Assembly: GCA_002271215.1 (NCBI GenBank) | Contig: CP018628.1 | Span: forward strand, 1,116,001 to 1,180,000 | From: Lelliottia jeotgali | GTDB lineage: Bacteria; Pseudomonadota; Gammaproteobacteria; Enterobacterales; Enterobacteriaceae | Length of the DNA stretch: 64,000 nucleotides | Direction: 5' to 3' | In this document: positions 38,125-46,519 of the stretch, piece after piece | How positions within the stretch are numbered: the first letter of the stretch is position 1 | Layout of the letters: each line of letters opens with the position of its first letter | The notes under the pieces: generated by a model | The model's input: only the letters and a program-made list of their open reading frames with translations | Database searches by the model: none | What the model was told of the DNA's origin: nothing | Program-made: the position numbers and the translations under genes

Positions 38125-38619
38125 TTACTCGCTAACGGTCACGCTGGTAATGATCACGTCTTCTTTTGGAACGTCCTGGTGCATACCGCTGCGGCCAGTA
38201 GAAACGCCTTTGATTTTCTCAACCACGTCCATACCTTCAACCACTTCTGCGAATACGCAGTAGCCCCAGCCTTGCATGCTTTCGCCGGAGAAGTTCAGGA
38301 AGTCGTTGTCAGCCACGTTGATGAAGAACTGGGCAGTCGCAGAGTGTGGAGCCTGAGTACGCGCCATCGCCAGCGTACCACGGGTGTTTTTCAGACCGTT
38401 GTTGGCTTCATTTTTGATCGCTTCTTTGGTCTCTTTCTGGTTCATGCCAGGTTCAAAACCGCCGCCCTGAATCATAAAACCATTGATCACGCGGTGGAAA
38501 ATGGTGTTGTTGTAGAAACCTTCGCGGCAGTAGTCCAGGAAGTTTTTGACTGTTTCAGGCGCTTTATCATCAAAGGTTTTAATAACGATATCGCCATGAT
38601 TAGTGTGGAAAGTAACCAT
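38125..38619 (-). CDS. ppiB: Cytoplasmic peptidyl-prolyl cis-trans isomerase B
   Basis: 164 residues from the ATG at 38617-38619 with AGGA before it. Cyclophilin fold: [18 protein letters not shown] (catalytic Arg), [20 protein letters not shown] and [15 protein letters not shown]. There is no signal peptide, so this is the cytoplasmic PpiB rather than PpiA. Divergent from cysS. Confidence 0.97.
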   Translation of the reverse strand: MVTFHTNHGDIVIKTFDDKAPETVKNFLDYCREGFYNNTIFHRVINGFMIQGGGFEPGMNQKETKEAIKNEANNGLKNTRGTLAMARTQAPHSATAQFFINVADNDFLNFSGESMQGWGYCVFAEVVEGMDVVEKIKGVSTGRSGMHQDVPKEDVIITSVTVSE

Positions 38620-38792
38620 TTTTGCATCCTGTTCCGGTATTGTGGGGCGTCGACCCAAGTGAGGGTCACAGATAGACGGGTGTTATAGCATAACCGCCAG
38701 ACGGGATCATCTTGCATTGTGTGCTGATTCCGGTCTGAATTATGGGTATTATACCGTCTTTATTGTCCACACACGTCTACACGGAATCTTCG

Positions 38793-40178
38793 ATGTTAAA
38801 AATCTTTAATACTCTGACGCGCCAAAAAGAGGAATTTAAACCTATCCATGCCGGGGAAGTCGGCATGTACGTGTGTGGTATTACTGTTTACGATCTCTGT
38901 CATATCGGTCACGGGCGTACTTTTGTCTCCTTTGACGTGGTCTCGCGTTACCTGCGCTTCCTCGGTTATACGCTCAAGTACGTGCGTAACATCACCGACA
39001 TTGATGACAAAATCATTAAACGCGCGAATGAAAATGGTGAAAGCTTTGTGGTGCTGGTGGATCGCATGATCGCCGAAATGCACAAAGATTTTGATGCCCT
39101 GAATATTCTGCGCCCGGACAGCGAGCCACGCGCCACGCATCACATCCACGAAATTATCGACATCACCGAGAAGCTGATCGCCCGTGGTCACGCCTATGTG
39201 GCGGACAACGGCGATGTGATGTTCTCGGTGCCGACGGATCCAAACTACGGTCAGCTTTCTCGCCAGGATCTGGACCAGCTGCAGGCCGGTGCGCGCGTTG
39301 ACGTGGTCGACGTAAAACGCAATCCGATGGACTTCGTGCTGTGGAAAATGTCCAAAGAAGGCGAGCCAAGCTGGCCATCTCCGTGGGGCGAAGGGCGTCC
39401 GGGCTGGCACATTGAATGTTCAGCGATGAACTGCAAACAGCTGGGCAAGCATTTTGATATTCACGGCGGCGGTTCGGATCTGATGTTCCCGCATCACGAG
39501 AACGAAATCGCGCAGTCAACCTGTGCGCACGGCGGCGAGTACGTCAATTACTGGATGCACTCCGGTATGGTCATGGTCGATCGCGAAAAGATGTCCAAAT
39601 CACTGGGTAACTTCTTTACCGTGCGCGACGTGCTGAAATATTACGACGCCGAAACCGTGCGTTACTTCCTGATGTCGGGCCACTACCGCAGTCAGTTGAA
39701 CTACAGCGAAGAGAACCTGAAACAGGCACGCTCTGCGCTGGAGCGTCTGTATACCGCGCTGCGTGGGACTGACAAATCGGTGGCACCGGCGGGCGGCGAA
39801 GCGTTTGAAGCGCGCTTTATCGAAGTGATGAACGATGACTTCAACACGCCGGAAGCGTACTCAGTGCTGTTTGATATGGCGCGTGAAGTGAACCGCCTGA
39901 AAACCGAAGACATGGCGGCGGCGAATGCCCTGGCTTCTCATCTGCGTAAACTCTCCGCGGTGCTGGGCTTGCTGGAGCAAGAGCCTGAAACCTTCCTGCA
40001 GAGCAGCGCGCAGGCAGATGACGGTGAAGTGGCGGAAATTGAAGCGTTGATCAAGGCGCGTCTCGAAGCGCGTCAGGCGAAAGACTGGGCGGCAGCGGAT
40101 GCCGCGCGTGCGCGTCTGACCGAAATGGGTATCATCCTGGAAGACGGTGCTCAGGGGACTATCTGGCGTCGTAAGTAA
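38793..40178 (+). CDS. cysS: Cysteinyl-tRNA synthetase
   Basis: 461 residues from the ATG at 38793; the frame is open 17 codons further up. Class I synthetase: HIGH motif as HIGHGRTF (~35-42), KMSKS at ~266-270, and zinc ligands from the first Cys ([12 protein letters not shown]), the second (WHIECSAM) and HHENE. Charges tRNA-Cys. Followed by a strong GC hairpin. Confidence 0.98.
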   Translation: MLKIFNTLTRQKEEFKPIHAGEVGMYVCGITVYDLCHIGHGRTFVSFDVVSRYLRFLGYTLKYVRNITDIDDKIIKRANENGESFVVLVDRMIAEMHKDFDALNILRPDSEPRATHHIHEIIDITEKLIARGHAYVADNGDVMFSVPTDPNYGQLSRQDLDQLQAGARVDVVDVKRNPMDFVLWKMSKEGEPSWPSPWGEGRPGWHIECSAMNCKQLGKHFDIHGGGSDLMFPHHENEIAQSTCAHGGEYVNYWMHSGMVMVDREKMSKSLGNFFTVRDVLKYYDAETVRYFLMSGHYRSQLNYSEENLKQARSALERLYTALRGTDKSVAPAGGEAFEARFIEVMNDDFNTPEAYSVLFDMAREVNRLKTEDMAAANALASHLRKLSAVLGLLEQEPETFLQSSAQADDGEVAEIEALIKARLEARQAKDWAAADAARARLTEMGIILEDGAQGTIWRRK

Positions 40179-40188
40179 GCCTGTTATG

Positions 40189-40214
40189 CCCGGCGGTGCA
40201 ATGCCTGCCGGGCA
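40189..40214 (+). terminator. Hairpin after cysS (REP-like)
   Basis: GCCCGGCGGTGCAATGCCTG then CCGGGC: arms GCCCGGC(G)G... / ...(C)TGCCGGGC, with imperfect pairing inside, ten bases past the cysS stop. It probably serves both cysS and the convergent regulator gene at 40245. Confidence 0.6.
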
Positions 40215-40244
40215 GCTATAACCCTCCGCACACATCGATCTCTT

Positions 40245-41261
40245 CTACGCTGACTCGCGCGCGATCAACTGCCCGGAAAGGGTAATTCTTTGGGTTTGCA
40301 ATTCTGGCTCTTTCAGTTTGCGAATCATTAAACCTGCAGCCTGACGGCCCGTCTCTTCGCTGGCGGAAGAAACATAGGTGAATGACGGCGAGGTGAGGTT
40401 CACGTGCAGCATATCTTCGAACCCAACCAGGGCGACCTGCTGTGTGAGAAACACATCTTTCCCGACCGTACGCCCAACCTGATGAATGCCGGAGATTGAG
40501 CCGATCATCGCATCAGGTGAGTGGCACAGCAGGGCGGTAATGGTGTTGTTTTTTTCCAGCAACTGACGAGTGACAAAGCCCGCCGCCTGGGTATCGTCGC
40601 TACAGACCGGAGCGGACTCTTCGCGATTCACCAGACCGTATTGTGTCATCGCACTGCGAAAGCCGAGCAGTCGCTGTTCGCGGATCAAGCAGCCTTCCCG
40701 ACCGCCAATATAGGCGATATTACGGTGGCCGCGTTCAATCAGATAACGGGTGGCGAGATTCGCTGCCTGACGATTATCACGCATCACCAGATTGCAAGAT
40801 TCATTCAGCAAGGACTGGGAAACCACGACCAGCGGAAGTGGACATTCGCGGATCTGCGCGGGCAGCGCGGATGTGCGCGTATCGGACGCCAGATAAATCA
40901 CGCCCGCCACGCCCTGCTGTTTAAACGACAGCAGGCAGCGTTCGAGATGCTCGTGGTCGTTCAGTGGTTGCCCGAGAAAAACCATAAAACCTTGTTTTTC
41001 CAGCTCCTGGACAATACTCGCCATCACTTTGATGGAAAAACTGTCGCTGAAATCACGCAGGATTAAGCCGATAAGATTGGAGGTGTTGGCGCGAAGGTTT
41101 GCGGCAGCGACGTTATGGATGTAGCCGAGCGTATTGATGGCAGCCTGGACTTTCTCAATCGTTGCCTCTGAGATTTTCCCTTTCTGGCGTAACACCAGCG
41201 AGACGGTTGAAACCGACACGCCTGCGTGTTTGGCGACATCAATAATGCTGACTTTCTTCAA
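40245..41261 (-). CDS. LacI-family repressor (MalI-like)
   Basis: 338 residues. N-terminal LacI HTH with SIIDVAKHAGVSVSTVSLVL and the hinge AAANLRANTSNLIGLIL. The effector domain has the periplasmic-binding-protein fold (GHRNIAYIGGREGCLIREQR; LVGFEDMLHV). The closest resemblance I recognise is MalI of E. coli. It is the second gene of a leftward unit behind a PTS permease, 83 bp apart. The palindromic operator at 42888-42916, upstream of the permease, is its likely target. This pair takes the place of ybcI in the E. coli order. The sugar is unknown. Confidence 0.85.
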   Translation of the reverse strand: MKKVSIIDVAKHAGVSVSTVSLVLRQKGKISEATIEKVQAAINTLGYIHNVAAANLRANTSNLIGLILRDFSDSFSIKVMASIVQELEKQGFMVFLGQPLNDHEHLERCLLSFKQQGVAGVIYLASDTRTSALPAQIRECPLPLVVVSQSLLNESCNLVMRDNRQAANLATRYLIERGHRNIAYIGGREGCLIREQRLLGFRSAMTQYGLVNREESAPVCSDDTQAAGFVTRQLLEKNNTITALLCHSPDAMIGSISGIHQVGRTVGKDVFLTQQVALVGFEDMLHVNLTSPSFTYVSSASEETGRQAAGLMIRKLKEPELQTQRITLSGQLIARESA

Positions 41262-41344
41262 ACTCGCTCCCTGAAATTTCTAAATTATCAGCCAGATAAG
41301 ATACGTCTCCCAGAGTACAGGAGACGTATCGGTCAGGCATCTTA

Positions 41345-42844
41345 TTATTTACCGATCATGGTGGACATGGTTTGGGCGATAAACTGTGCTCTGGCACCGA
41401 AAATCACCTGGATACCGTTATCCCCGACGAAGACGACGCCACGCGCGCCCAGTCCGTTGAGGCCGTCTTTATCCACTACATCGCTTTTTGCCACTTCCAG
41501 GCGCAGACGGGTGATACACGAACCTACGGAGTCGATGTTTTTCGCGCCACCCAGCAGGCCGATGATTTCGGTCGCGATTTCGGTGTCGGTTTTGTCGTCT
41601 GTGGTGGCTGTGACTTCGGTACGGCCCGGCGTTTTGACATCGAAACGACGAATCACGAAACGGAAGGTGAAGTAGTAAATCAGCGCCATCGGAATACCGA
41701 TGATCACGGCGTTGAGGAAGTTGGTCTGATAGCCGTTAAACGACGGCAGGATGCCAAACGAAATGTAGTCAATCAGGCCCGCAGAGAACGATTTGGCGAT
41801 GTGTGCGTGCAGCAGATACATCGTCATGTAGGCCAGACCCGCCATAATGGCGTTAAAGACGTACAGAATCGGCGCGACGAAAATAAAGGTGAATTCTACC
41901 GGCTCGGTGATGCCCGTCAGGAAGCAGGTCAGTGCCGCCGAGAACAGGATACCGAAGGCGATTTTTTTGTTCTTGGTGTGGGCTTCGTGGTACATCGCCA
42001 GACAGGCCGCAGGCAGTGCGAACAGCATCAGCGGGAACTCGCCCTGCATGAATTTACCGGCGTTCTGGTAGGTGTCGCTGCTGAAGGATTTGGTGCCTTC
42101 TTCCAGCATTTTGAACCAGATTGTCTGGTCGCCGTGAATAACCTGGCCTGCCTGAGTGGTGTAATCGCCAAACGAGTACCAGAACGATGGATACCAGATG
42201 TGATGCAGGCCGAGCGGAATTAATGCGCGCTCTACCAGGCCAAAGATGAAGGTCGATGCCGCCTGATTATCCCCGTTGACGATAACCGACAGAGCGTCGA
42301 TCCCCGCCTGAATATGCTGCCAGACGTAGGGCAACAGCAGGCCGAGAACGAACGACAGGAATGCAGTAGCGATAGCCACGAAACGCTTGCCGGAGAAGAA
42401 GCCGAGGAATTCCGGTAGCTGCATGGTATGGAAGCGGTTATAGCACCATGCCGCGAGAATACCGCAGATCAGGCCGCCGAAAACGCCCATTTGCAGCGTC
42501 GGAATGCCGACCACCATAGCGTATTTTCCGCCCTGGGAAGCCATTTCCGGCGTGATGCTCAGAACGGTTCCGATGGTGATATTGGTGACAAATACCGAAA
42601 CGGCTGCCGACAGGGCGGCGATCCCGGATTCTGACGCCAGACCGACGGCAGAACCGATGGCGAACAGCATCGGCAGGTTATCAAAAATAACCCCGCCCGC
42701 GTTCATCATCAGCGGCATGTGGAATTTATCGCCGAAGGCCAACAGCAGACCGGCAGCAGGAAGCAGTGAAATTGGCAGCATTAATGCGCGACCAATCATG
42801 GAAAGCTTTGACAACGATTTAACAAACCCTGATATCAGACTCAT
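41345..42844 (-). CDS. PTS permease, EIIC-EIIB of the glucose/maltose/GlcNAc family
   Basis: 499 residues. EIIC at ~1-400: the start LSMIGRALMLPISLLPAAGLLLAFGD, then GLHHIWYPSFWYSFGDYT and the substrate loop GITEPVEFTFIFVAPILYV. EIIB at ~415-499 with the phosphorylated Cys in SVGSCITRLRLEV. No EIIA domain, so it would borrow one in trans (for example Crr). It imports and phosphorylates a sugar. It resembles MalX/PtsG-type permeases but is neither by clear identity; no sugar-metabolic enzyme is encoded beside it. RBS is a weak GGGGGA upstream. Confidence 0.88.
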   Translation of the reverse strand: MSLISGFVKSLSKLSMIGRALMLPISLLPAAGLLLAFGDKFHMPLMMNAGGVIFDNLPMLFAIGSAVGLASESGIAALSAAVSVFVTNITIGTVLSITPEMASQGGKYAMVVGIPTLQMGVFGGLICGILAAWCYNRFHTMQLPEFLGFFSGKRFVAIATAFLSFVLGLLLPYVWQHIQAGIDALSVIVNGDNQAASTFIFGLVERALIPLGLHHIWYPSFWYSFGDYTTQAGQVIHGDQTIWFKMLEEGTKSFSSDTYQNAGKFMQGEFPLMLFALPAACLAMYHEAHTKNKKIAFGILFSAALTCFLTGITEPVEFTFIFVAPILYVFNAIMAGLAYMTMYLLHAHIAKSFSAGLIDYISFGILPSFNGYQTNFLNAVIIGIPMALIYYFTFRFVIRRFDVKTPGRTEVTATTDDKTDTEIATEIIGLLGGAKNIDSVGSCITRLRLEVAKSDVVDKDGLNGLGARGVVFVGDNGIQVIFGARAQFIAQTMSTMIGK

Positions 42845-42887
42845 GCTGATTTCCCCCGAGAAGCGCTTTGAGAGGCGCTGTTATTGT

Positions 42888-42916
42888 AAGTAGAACGTTT
42901 TAGTAGAACGTTCTAC
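42888..42916 (-). promoter_or_regulatory. Probable LacI-family operator upstream of the PTS gene
   Basis: AGTAGAACGTTCTACT (42901-42916) is a perfect 16-bp palindrome. A half-copy AGTAGAACGTTTTA starts 13 bp before it at 42888. A central CG in a short dyad is typical of LacI/GalR operators. It lies 57 bp upstream of the PTS start codon. Confidence 0.75.
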
Positions 42917-43026
42917 TTATCGTGCGAGAAGCCTGAAATTCGCGCAACTTAAATTTCACATTTCAACAGACGAAATAGTGATTCTTTGAAGTTGATCGAG
43001 AATTAACCGTTATAGAGGTGAATGCA

Positions 43027-43049
43027 AAACGGCAACAAAGTTGCCGTTT
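43027..43049 (-). terminator. Intrinsic terminator downstream of ybcJ
   Basis: A perfect ten-pair stem AAACGGCAAC / GTTGCCGTTT with a three-base loop. Reading leftward it is followed by TTTTGC, so it best fits the end of the folD-ybcJ transcript. Confidence 0.7.
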
Positions 43050-43061
43050 CTAGTGTTTTCG

Positions 43062-43093
43062 CCCTCTACCGTGGGAGAGGGTTGGGGTGAGGG
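43062..43093. repeat. Interspersed hairpin repeat, copy 5
   Basis: CCCTCTACCGTGGGAGAGGG then TTGGGGTGAGGG, a slightly diverged member of the family at 492, 7385 and 10688. Confidence 0.75.
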
Positions 43094-43115
43094 CATCAGC
43101 GTACTGCGGGATGAT

Positions 43116-43195
43116 GCCGGGTGGCGGCTGCGCCTTACCCGGCCTACAAAAACACTCTACAAATCGTAGGCCCGGCAAGCGAAGCACCGCCGGGC
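43116..43195. repeat. REP pair (BIME) downstream of ybcJ
   Basis: GCCGGGTGGCGGCTGCGCC then TTACCCGGCCTAC (43116-43147), and GTAGGCCCGGCAAGCGAAGC then ACCGCCGGGC (43166-43195), in opposite orientations, ten bases from the ybcJ stop. Confidence 0.88.
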
Positions 43196-43205
43196 ATCAG
43201 GGGAC

Positions 43206-43418
43206 TCAGGCGATAACCGTAATGCTCTGGTTCTGGAAATTCACCGTCTGACCGGCGACAATCTTGCAGCGTTTGCGGGTTTCTACCACGCCGTCAACGG
43301 TGACCAAGCCGTCAGCGATGAAAATCTTCGCCTGGGCGCCGCTTTCGCTCCAGCCTTCCAGTTTGAGCAGATCGCACAGTTCTACGTGCGGGTGTTTACC
43401 TAATGAAAATGTTGCCAT
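43206..43418 (-). CDS. ybcJ: YbcJ, S4-like RNA-binding protein
   Basis: 70 residues. A single S4-type fold: HVELCDLLKLEGWSESGAQA, then IADGLVTVDGVVETRKRCKI, with basic residues on the RNA-facing loop. A small cytoplasmic protein related to ribosome-assembly factors. Begins three bases after the folD stop, so the two are an operon, as in E. coli. Confidence 0.93.
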   Translation of the reverse strand: MATFSLGKHPHVELCDLLKLEGWSESGAQAKIFIADGLVTVDGVVETRKRCKIVAGQTVNFQNQSITVIA

Positions 43419-43421
43419 CTT

Positions 43422-44288
43422 TTACGCTTCCTTTACGTCGTGATATTCAACGCATGCCTGCAATGTATTCTGAATCAGGGTTGCCACGGTCATTGGACCC
43501 ACGCCACCCGGTACCGGTGTGATGTAAGACGCACGTGCAGCAGCGTCTTCGTAAACCACGTCACCCACCACTTTGCCGTTTTCCAGACGATTAATGCCCA
43601 CGTCCACAACAATCGCGCCTTCTTTAATCCATTCGCCAGGAATAAAGCCCGGCTTACCGACCGCGACGATCAGCAGATCGGCATTCTCGACGTGCTGACG
43701 CAGGTTTTTGGTAAAACGGTGCGTCACGGTGGTGGTGCAACCTGCCAGCAGCAGCTCCATGCTCATCGGGCGACCGACGATGTTGGACGCGCCAATCACC
43801 ACGGCGTTCAAACCGTAGGTATCGATGTTGTAGCGCTCAAGCAGCGTCACAATACCGCGCGGCGTGCACGGACGCAGACGCGGTGCACGCTGGCACAGGC
43901 GTCCGACGTTATATGGATGGAATCCGTCGACGTCTTTATCCGGCGCAATACGCTCCAGCACCTTCACGTTGTCGATGCCCGCAGGCAGTGGCAACTGCAC
44001 CAGAATGCCGTCGATCGCATCGTCGGCATTGAGGGTGTCAATCAGCTCAAGCAGTTCTGCTTCGCTGGTGGTTTCTGGCAGATCGTAGGAACGGGAGACG
44101 AAGCCCACCTCTTCACATGCTTTGCGTTTACTGCCGACATAAATTTGCGATGCCGGGTTGCTGCCAACCAGCACAACGGCTAACCCTGGAGCGCGAAGTC
44201 CGGCCGCTGTACGCGCCTTCACTTTTTCCGCGACCTCAGAGCGCACCTGCTGCGCAATCGTTTTACCGTCAATAATCTTTGCTGCCAT
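43422..44288 (-). CDS. folD: FolD, methylene-THF dehydrogenase / cyclohydrolase
   Basis: 288 residues, the E. coli length. Converts 5,10-methylene-THF to 10-formyl-THF with NADP. Catalytic Lys and Tyr in [15 protein letters not shown] (~48-62). NADP-binding [12 protein letters not shown] (~164-175). C-terminal signature [14 protein letters not shown] (~258-271). Its promoter would lie in 44289-44594, back to back with that of fimA. Confidence 0.97.
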   Translation of the reverse strand: MAAKIIDGKTIAQQVRSEVAEKVKARTAAGLRAPGLAVVLVGSNPASQIYVGSKRKACEEVGFVSRSYDLPETTSEAELLELIDTLNADDAIDGILVQLPLPAGIDNVKVLERIAPDKDVDGFHPYNVGRLCQRAPRLRPCTPRGIVTLLERYNIDTYGLNAVVIGASNIVGRPMSMELLLAGCTTTVTHRFTKNLRQHVENADLLIVAVGKPGFIPGEWIKEGAIVVDVGINRLENGKVVGDVVYEDAAARASYITPVPGGVGPMTVATLIQNTLQACVEYHDVKEA

Positions 44289-44594
44289 CAGAGAGAGGAT
44301 TCCGTCTGTAACGTTTGAAAGGGGGATTGCCTATATTTTGTCAGAAGCGAGGCCCGCTGTCAGTCACCCATTGAGAGATTTCCACAATCAGGTGCTAAAC
44401 CTTGCTCTTTAGGTGGTCTTTTCCTAACTGAAATTAGGATGCAGCCTGGATTAATCGCAGCGTTTTGACCTGTTTTATTATTTGCGTGTGGGCTACTTTG
44501 TCTCCTCCAAAATAAACATTCAATTGTGCAATTGATTGTGTTTTCTATTCCCGAATAAACGCGGGAAGGGCTTTTTATATTCAAAGGAACAGAT
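44289..44594. promoter_or_regulatory. Divergent folD / fimA control region
   Basis: 306 bp without a gene. It becomes AT-rich towards fimA. An inverted repeat CAATTG-TG-CAATTG is at 44521-44534. A stem TTCCCG / CGGGAA (44548-44553 and 44562-44567), followed by GGGCTTTTTA, ends ten bases before the AAAGGA RBS of fimA and looks like a leader attenuator. I found no pair of inverted repeats of the fimS type and no recombinase gene, so a phase-switching promoter is unlikely. FimZ would be expected to bind here. Confidence 0.55.
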
Positions 44595-45158
44595 ATGAAA
44601 CTTCGCAATATTGCTTCTTCCGTTATTGCTTCTCTGGTATTGGTTGCCGGTGCAGCTCATGCAGAAGATCCTGCTACTCCGGTATCCGTTAATGGTGGCA
44701 CCGTTCACTTTAAAGGTGAATTAGTGAATGCCGCTTGTGCGGTAAATACTGAATCTGCGGATCAGATTGTTAATCTGGGACAATATCGTACGGCTAAATT
44801 CACCAAAGTGGGCGACACCACGTCGAATATTCCGTTCAACATTGAACTGAATGACTGCGATCCAGCCGTTGCTGCAAGCGCTTCAGTTGCGTTTACCGGC
44901 CAGATTGACTCCACCGATAAAACCCTGCTGGCTGTCACCTCTGGCAGCAACGACAATACCGCGAAAGGCGTGGGTATCGAGATCCTCGACAGCAAATCCG
45001 CCACTCTGACCCCAGACGGCGCGACTTTCTCTGCGGCTAAAGCACTGATTGAAGGCACCAACACCCTGAACTTCACCGCACGTTATAAATCCACTGCGGC
45101 GACTGCTGAACCGGGCCAGGCAAACGCGGATGCTACCTTCGTAATGAAATACGAATAA
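44595..45158 (+). CDS. fimA: Type 1 fimbriae major subunit FimA
   Basis: 187 residues. Signal peptide [23 protein letters not shown]. The mature pilin has the FimA pattern: [19 protein letters not shown] with the first Cys, the second Cys at LNDCDPAV, and the C-terminal beta-zipper ending FVMKYE. The N-terminal donor strand ([13 protein letters not shown]) completes the next subunit in the rod. First gene of fimAICDHF. The AAAGGAACAG RBS is good. A hairpin after the stop probably lowers expression of the downstream genes relative to fimA. Confidence 0.95.
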   Translation: MKLRNIASSVIASLVLVAGAAHAEDPATPVSVNGGTVHFKGELVNAACAVNTESADQIVNLGQYRTAKFTKVGDTTSNIPFNIELNDCDPAVAASASVAFTGQIDSTDKTLLAVTSGSNDNTAKGVGIEILDSKSATLTPDGATFSAAKALIEGTNTLNFTARYKSTAATAEPGQANADATFVMKYE

Positions 45159-45179
45159 ACCCGCTTTCAGGGATGATAC

Positions 45180-45197
45180 GGCCTCAGGGAGGAGGCC
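45180..45197 (+). terminator. Attenuating hairpin between fimA and fimI
   Basis: A perfect six-pair stem GGCCTC / GAGGCC with a six-base loop, followed by TGTTTG. It starts 21 bases past the fimA stop. Partial terminators after the major pilin gene are common in fimbrial operons. Confidence 0.55.
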
Positions 45198-45223
45198 TGT
45201 TTGATGCAAATCGAGGGCTAAGG

Positions 45224-45769
45224 ATGACCAGAAAAGGGCTCCTGTTTCTGCTGATAGTCTGCGCCGCACTGCCGGCGATGGCCCATACGGTGATCGTGGA
45301 TGGCGGGCGGGTACATATCAAAGGCGAGCTGGTCAACGGCGGTTGTGCCGTGGCGCCTGAAAGCCAAAGCCTGCGAGTAGAAATGGGGCAATATCGCACC
45401 AACACTTTCGCCGGTGTCGGCAGCTTTTCGACGGTTGAAGTGCCCTTTACCTTGCGGCTGGTGGATTGCAGCGTCGACGTTTCACGTACGGTAGGGATGA
45501 TGTTCGAGGGCGTTACGCCCGCAGAAGATCCGCAGGTTTTTCTGGCGACATCCCGGCCCGGTGAAAGCCGTGTGAGCAGCGGATTAGGACTGGCATTGTT
45601 TGATTCGCAGAAGCGCCAAATTATCCCCAACGCCACCGCTATAAATACGCTGCCAATCGACACCCGTGAGCTGAACTTTCATTTCAGCGCACGCTATCGG
45701 GCTATTTCAGAACACCTTGTACCGGGCAATATTCAGTCGGATGTCTGGTTTACGTTGATTTATCCATAA
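45224..45769 (+). CDS. fimI: FimI, minor fimbrial subunit
   Basis: 181 residues from the ATG at 45224 ([20 protein letters not shown], signal peptide); the open frame starts 17 codons earlier without an RBS. Pilin pattern as in Fim[15 protein letters not shown] and RLVDCSVDV give the Cys pair, with C-terminal FTLIYP. FimI is required for assembly in E. coli and is thought to end or anchor the rod. Position 2 in the operon, as in E. coli and Salmonella. Confidence 0.9.
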   Translation: MTRKGLLFLLIVCAALPAMAHTVIVDGGRVHIKGELVNGGCAVAPESQSLRVEMGQYRTNTFAGVGSFSTVEVPFTLRLVDCSVDVSRTVGMMFEGVTPAEDPQVFLATSRPGESRVSSGLGLALFDSQKRQIIPNATAINTLPIDTRELNFHFSARYRAISEHLVPGNIQSDVWFTLIYP

Positions 45770-45812
45770 CGCCGTACACGCCTGCGAACTTAATAATAAA
45801 GGTATTGATGTG

Positions 45813-46505
45813 ATGAGCACCTTAATAAAACCAGGACTGATCTTCTCGTTTATTTTAATGATGATTTCTGCGCCCGTCAGTGCGTCCGGTGGGATCGCGC
45901 TGGGGGCTACGCGTGTTATTTATCCGGCGGATGCCAAACAGACCTCGCTCGCCATTACCAACAGCAATAAGCAAGAACGCTATTTAGTGAATGCATGGAT
46001 TGAAAATGATCGCGGGCAAAAAGAAAAAACCTTTGCAGTCACGCCGCCGTTGTTTGTCAGCGAGCCGGATAGCGAGAACACGCTGCGCATTATCTACGCG
46101 GGGCCACCGCTGCCGTCCGACCGTGAATCCCTGTTCTTCATGAACGTGAAAGCCATTCCTTCCGTGAACAAAGAGAATATGGAAGGGAAAAACGTGCTGC
46201 AACTGGCGATCTTGTCGCGCATTAAATTGTTTGTCCGGCCAAAAAATCTGGCGATGCCGCCCGAAGAGGCGCTGTCGCAGCTGCGATTTGAGCGGGCGGG
46301 AAACCACCTTAAAGTCAGCAATGCTTCGCCCTATTACGTCACGCTGGTGAACCTGCAATTGGGCGGGCAGAAGCTGGAAAATATCATGATTGCGCCGAAG
46401 AACTCAGCGCAGCAAGCCCTTCCGACCGGGGCCAGCGGTGCGCTTTCGTGGCAAAGCGTGAATGATTACGGTGCTATCACTCCCGCGCGCCGCGTCAGTC
46501 TTTGA
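45813..46505 (+). CDS. fimC: FimC, periplasmic fimbrial chaperone
   Basis: 230 residues from the ATG at 45813 (a GTG directly precedes it). Signal peptide to about SAPVSA. A two-domain PapD-like chaperone: [22 protein letters not shown] start, the conserved Arg/Lys pair in the cleft (TRVIY; ...RIKLFVRP), and the [15 protein letters not shown] motif. The F1-G1 loop is short ([14 protein letters not shown]), placing it in the FGS subfamily. Donates a strand to pilins until usher-catalysed exchange. Confidence 0.95.
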   Translation: MSTLIKPGLIFSFILMMISAPVSASGGIALGATRVIYPADAKQTSLAITNSNKQERYLVNAWIENDRGQKEKTFAVTPPLFVSEPDSENTLRIIYAGPPLPSDRESLFFMNVKAIPSVNKENMEGKNVLQLAILSRIKLFVRPKNLAMPPEEALSQLRFERAGNHLKVSNASPYYVTLVNLQLGGQKLENIMIAPKNSAQQALPTGASGALSWQSVNDYGAITPARRVSL

Positions 46506-46519
46506 GCAGAGTCAGGGTG

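Noticed and set aside
44289-44594. Possible fimS-type invertible promoter before fimA
   Set aside because: No pair of short inverted repeats of suitable spacing was found and no FimB/FimE recombinase is encoded nearby; CAATTG-TG-CAATTG is too small.
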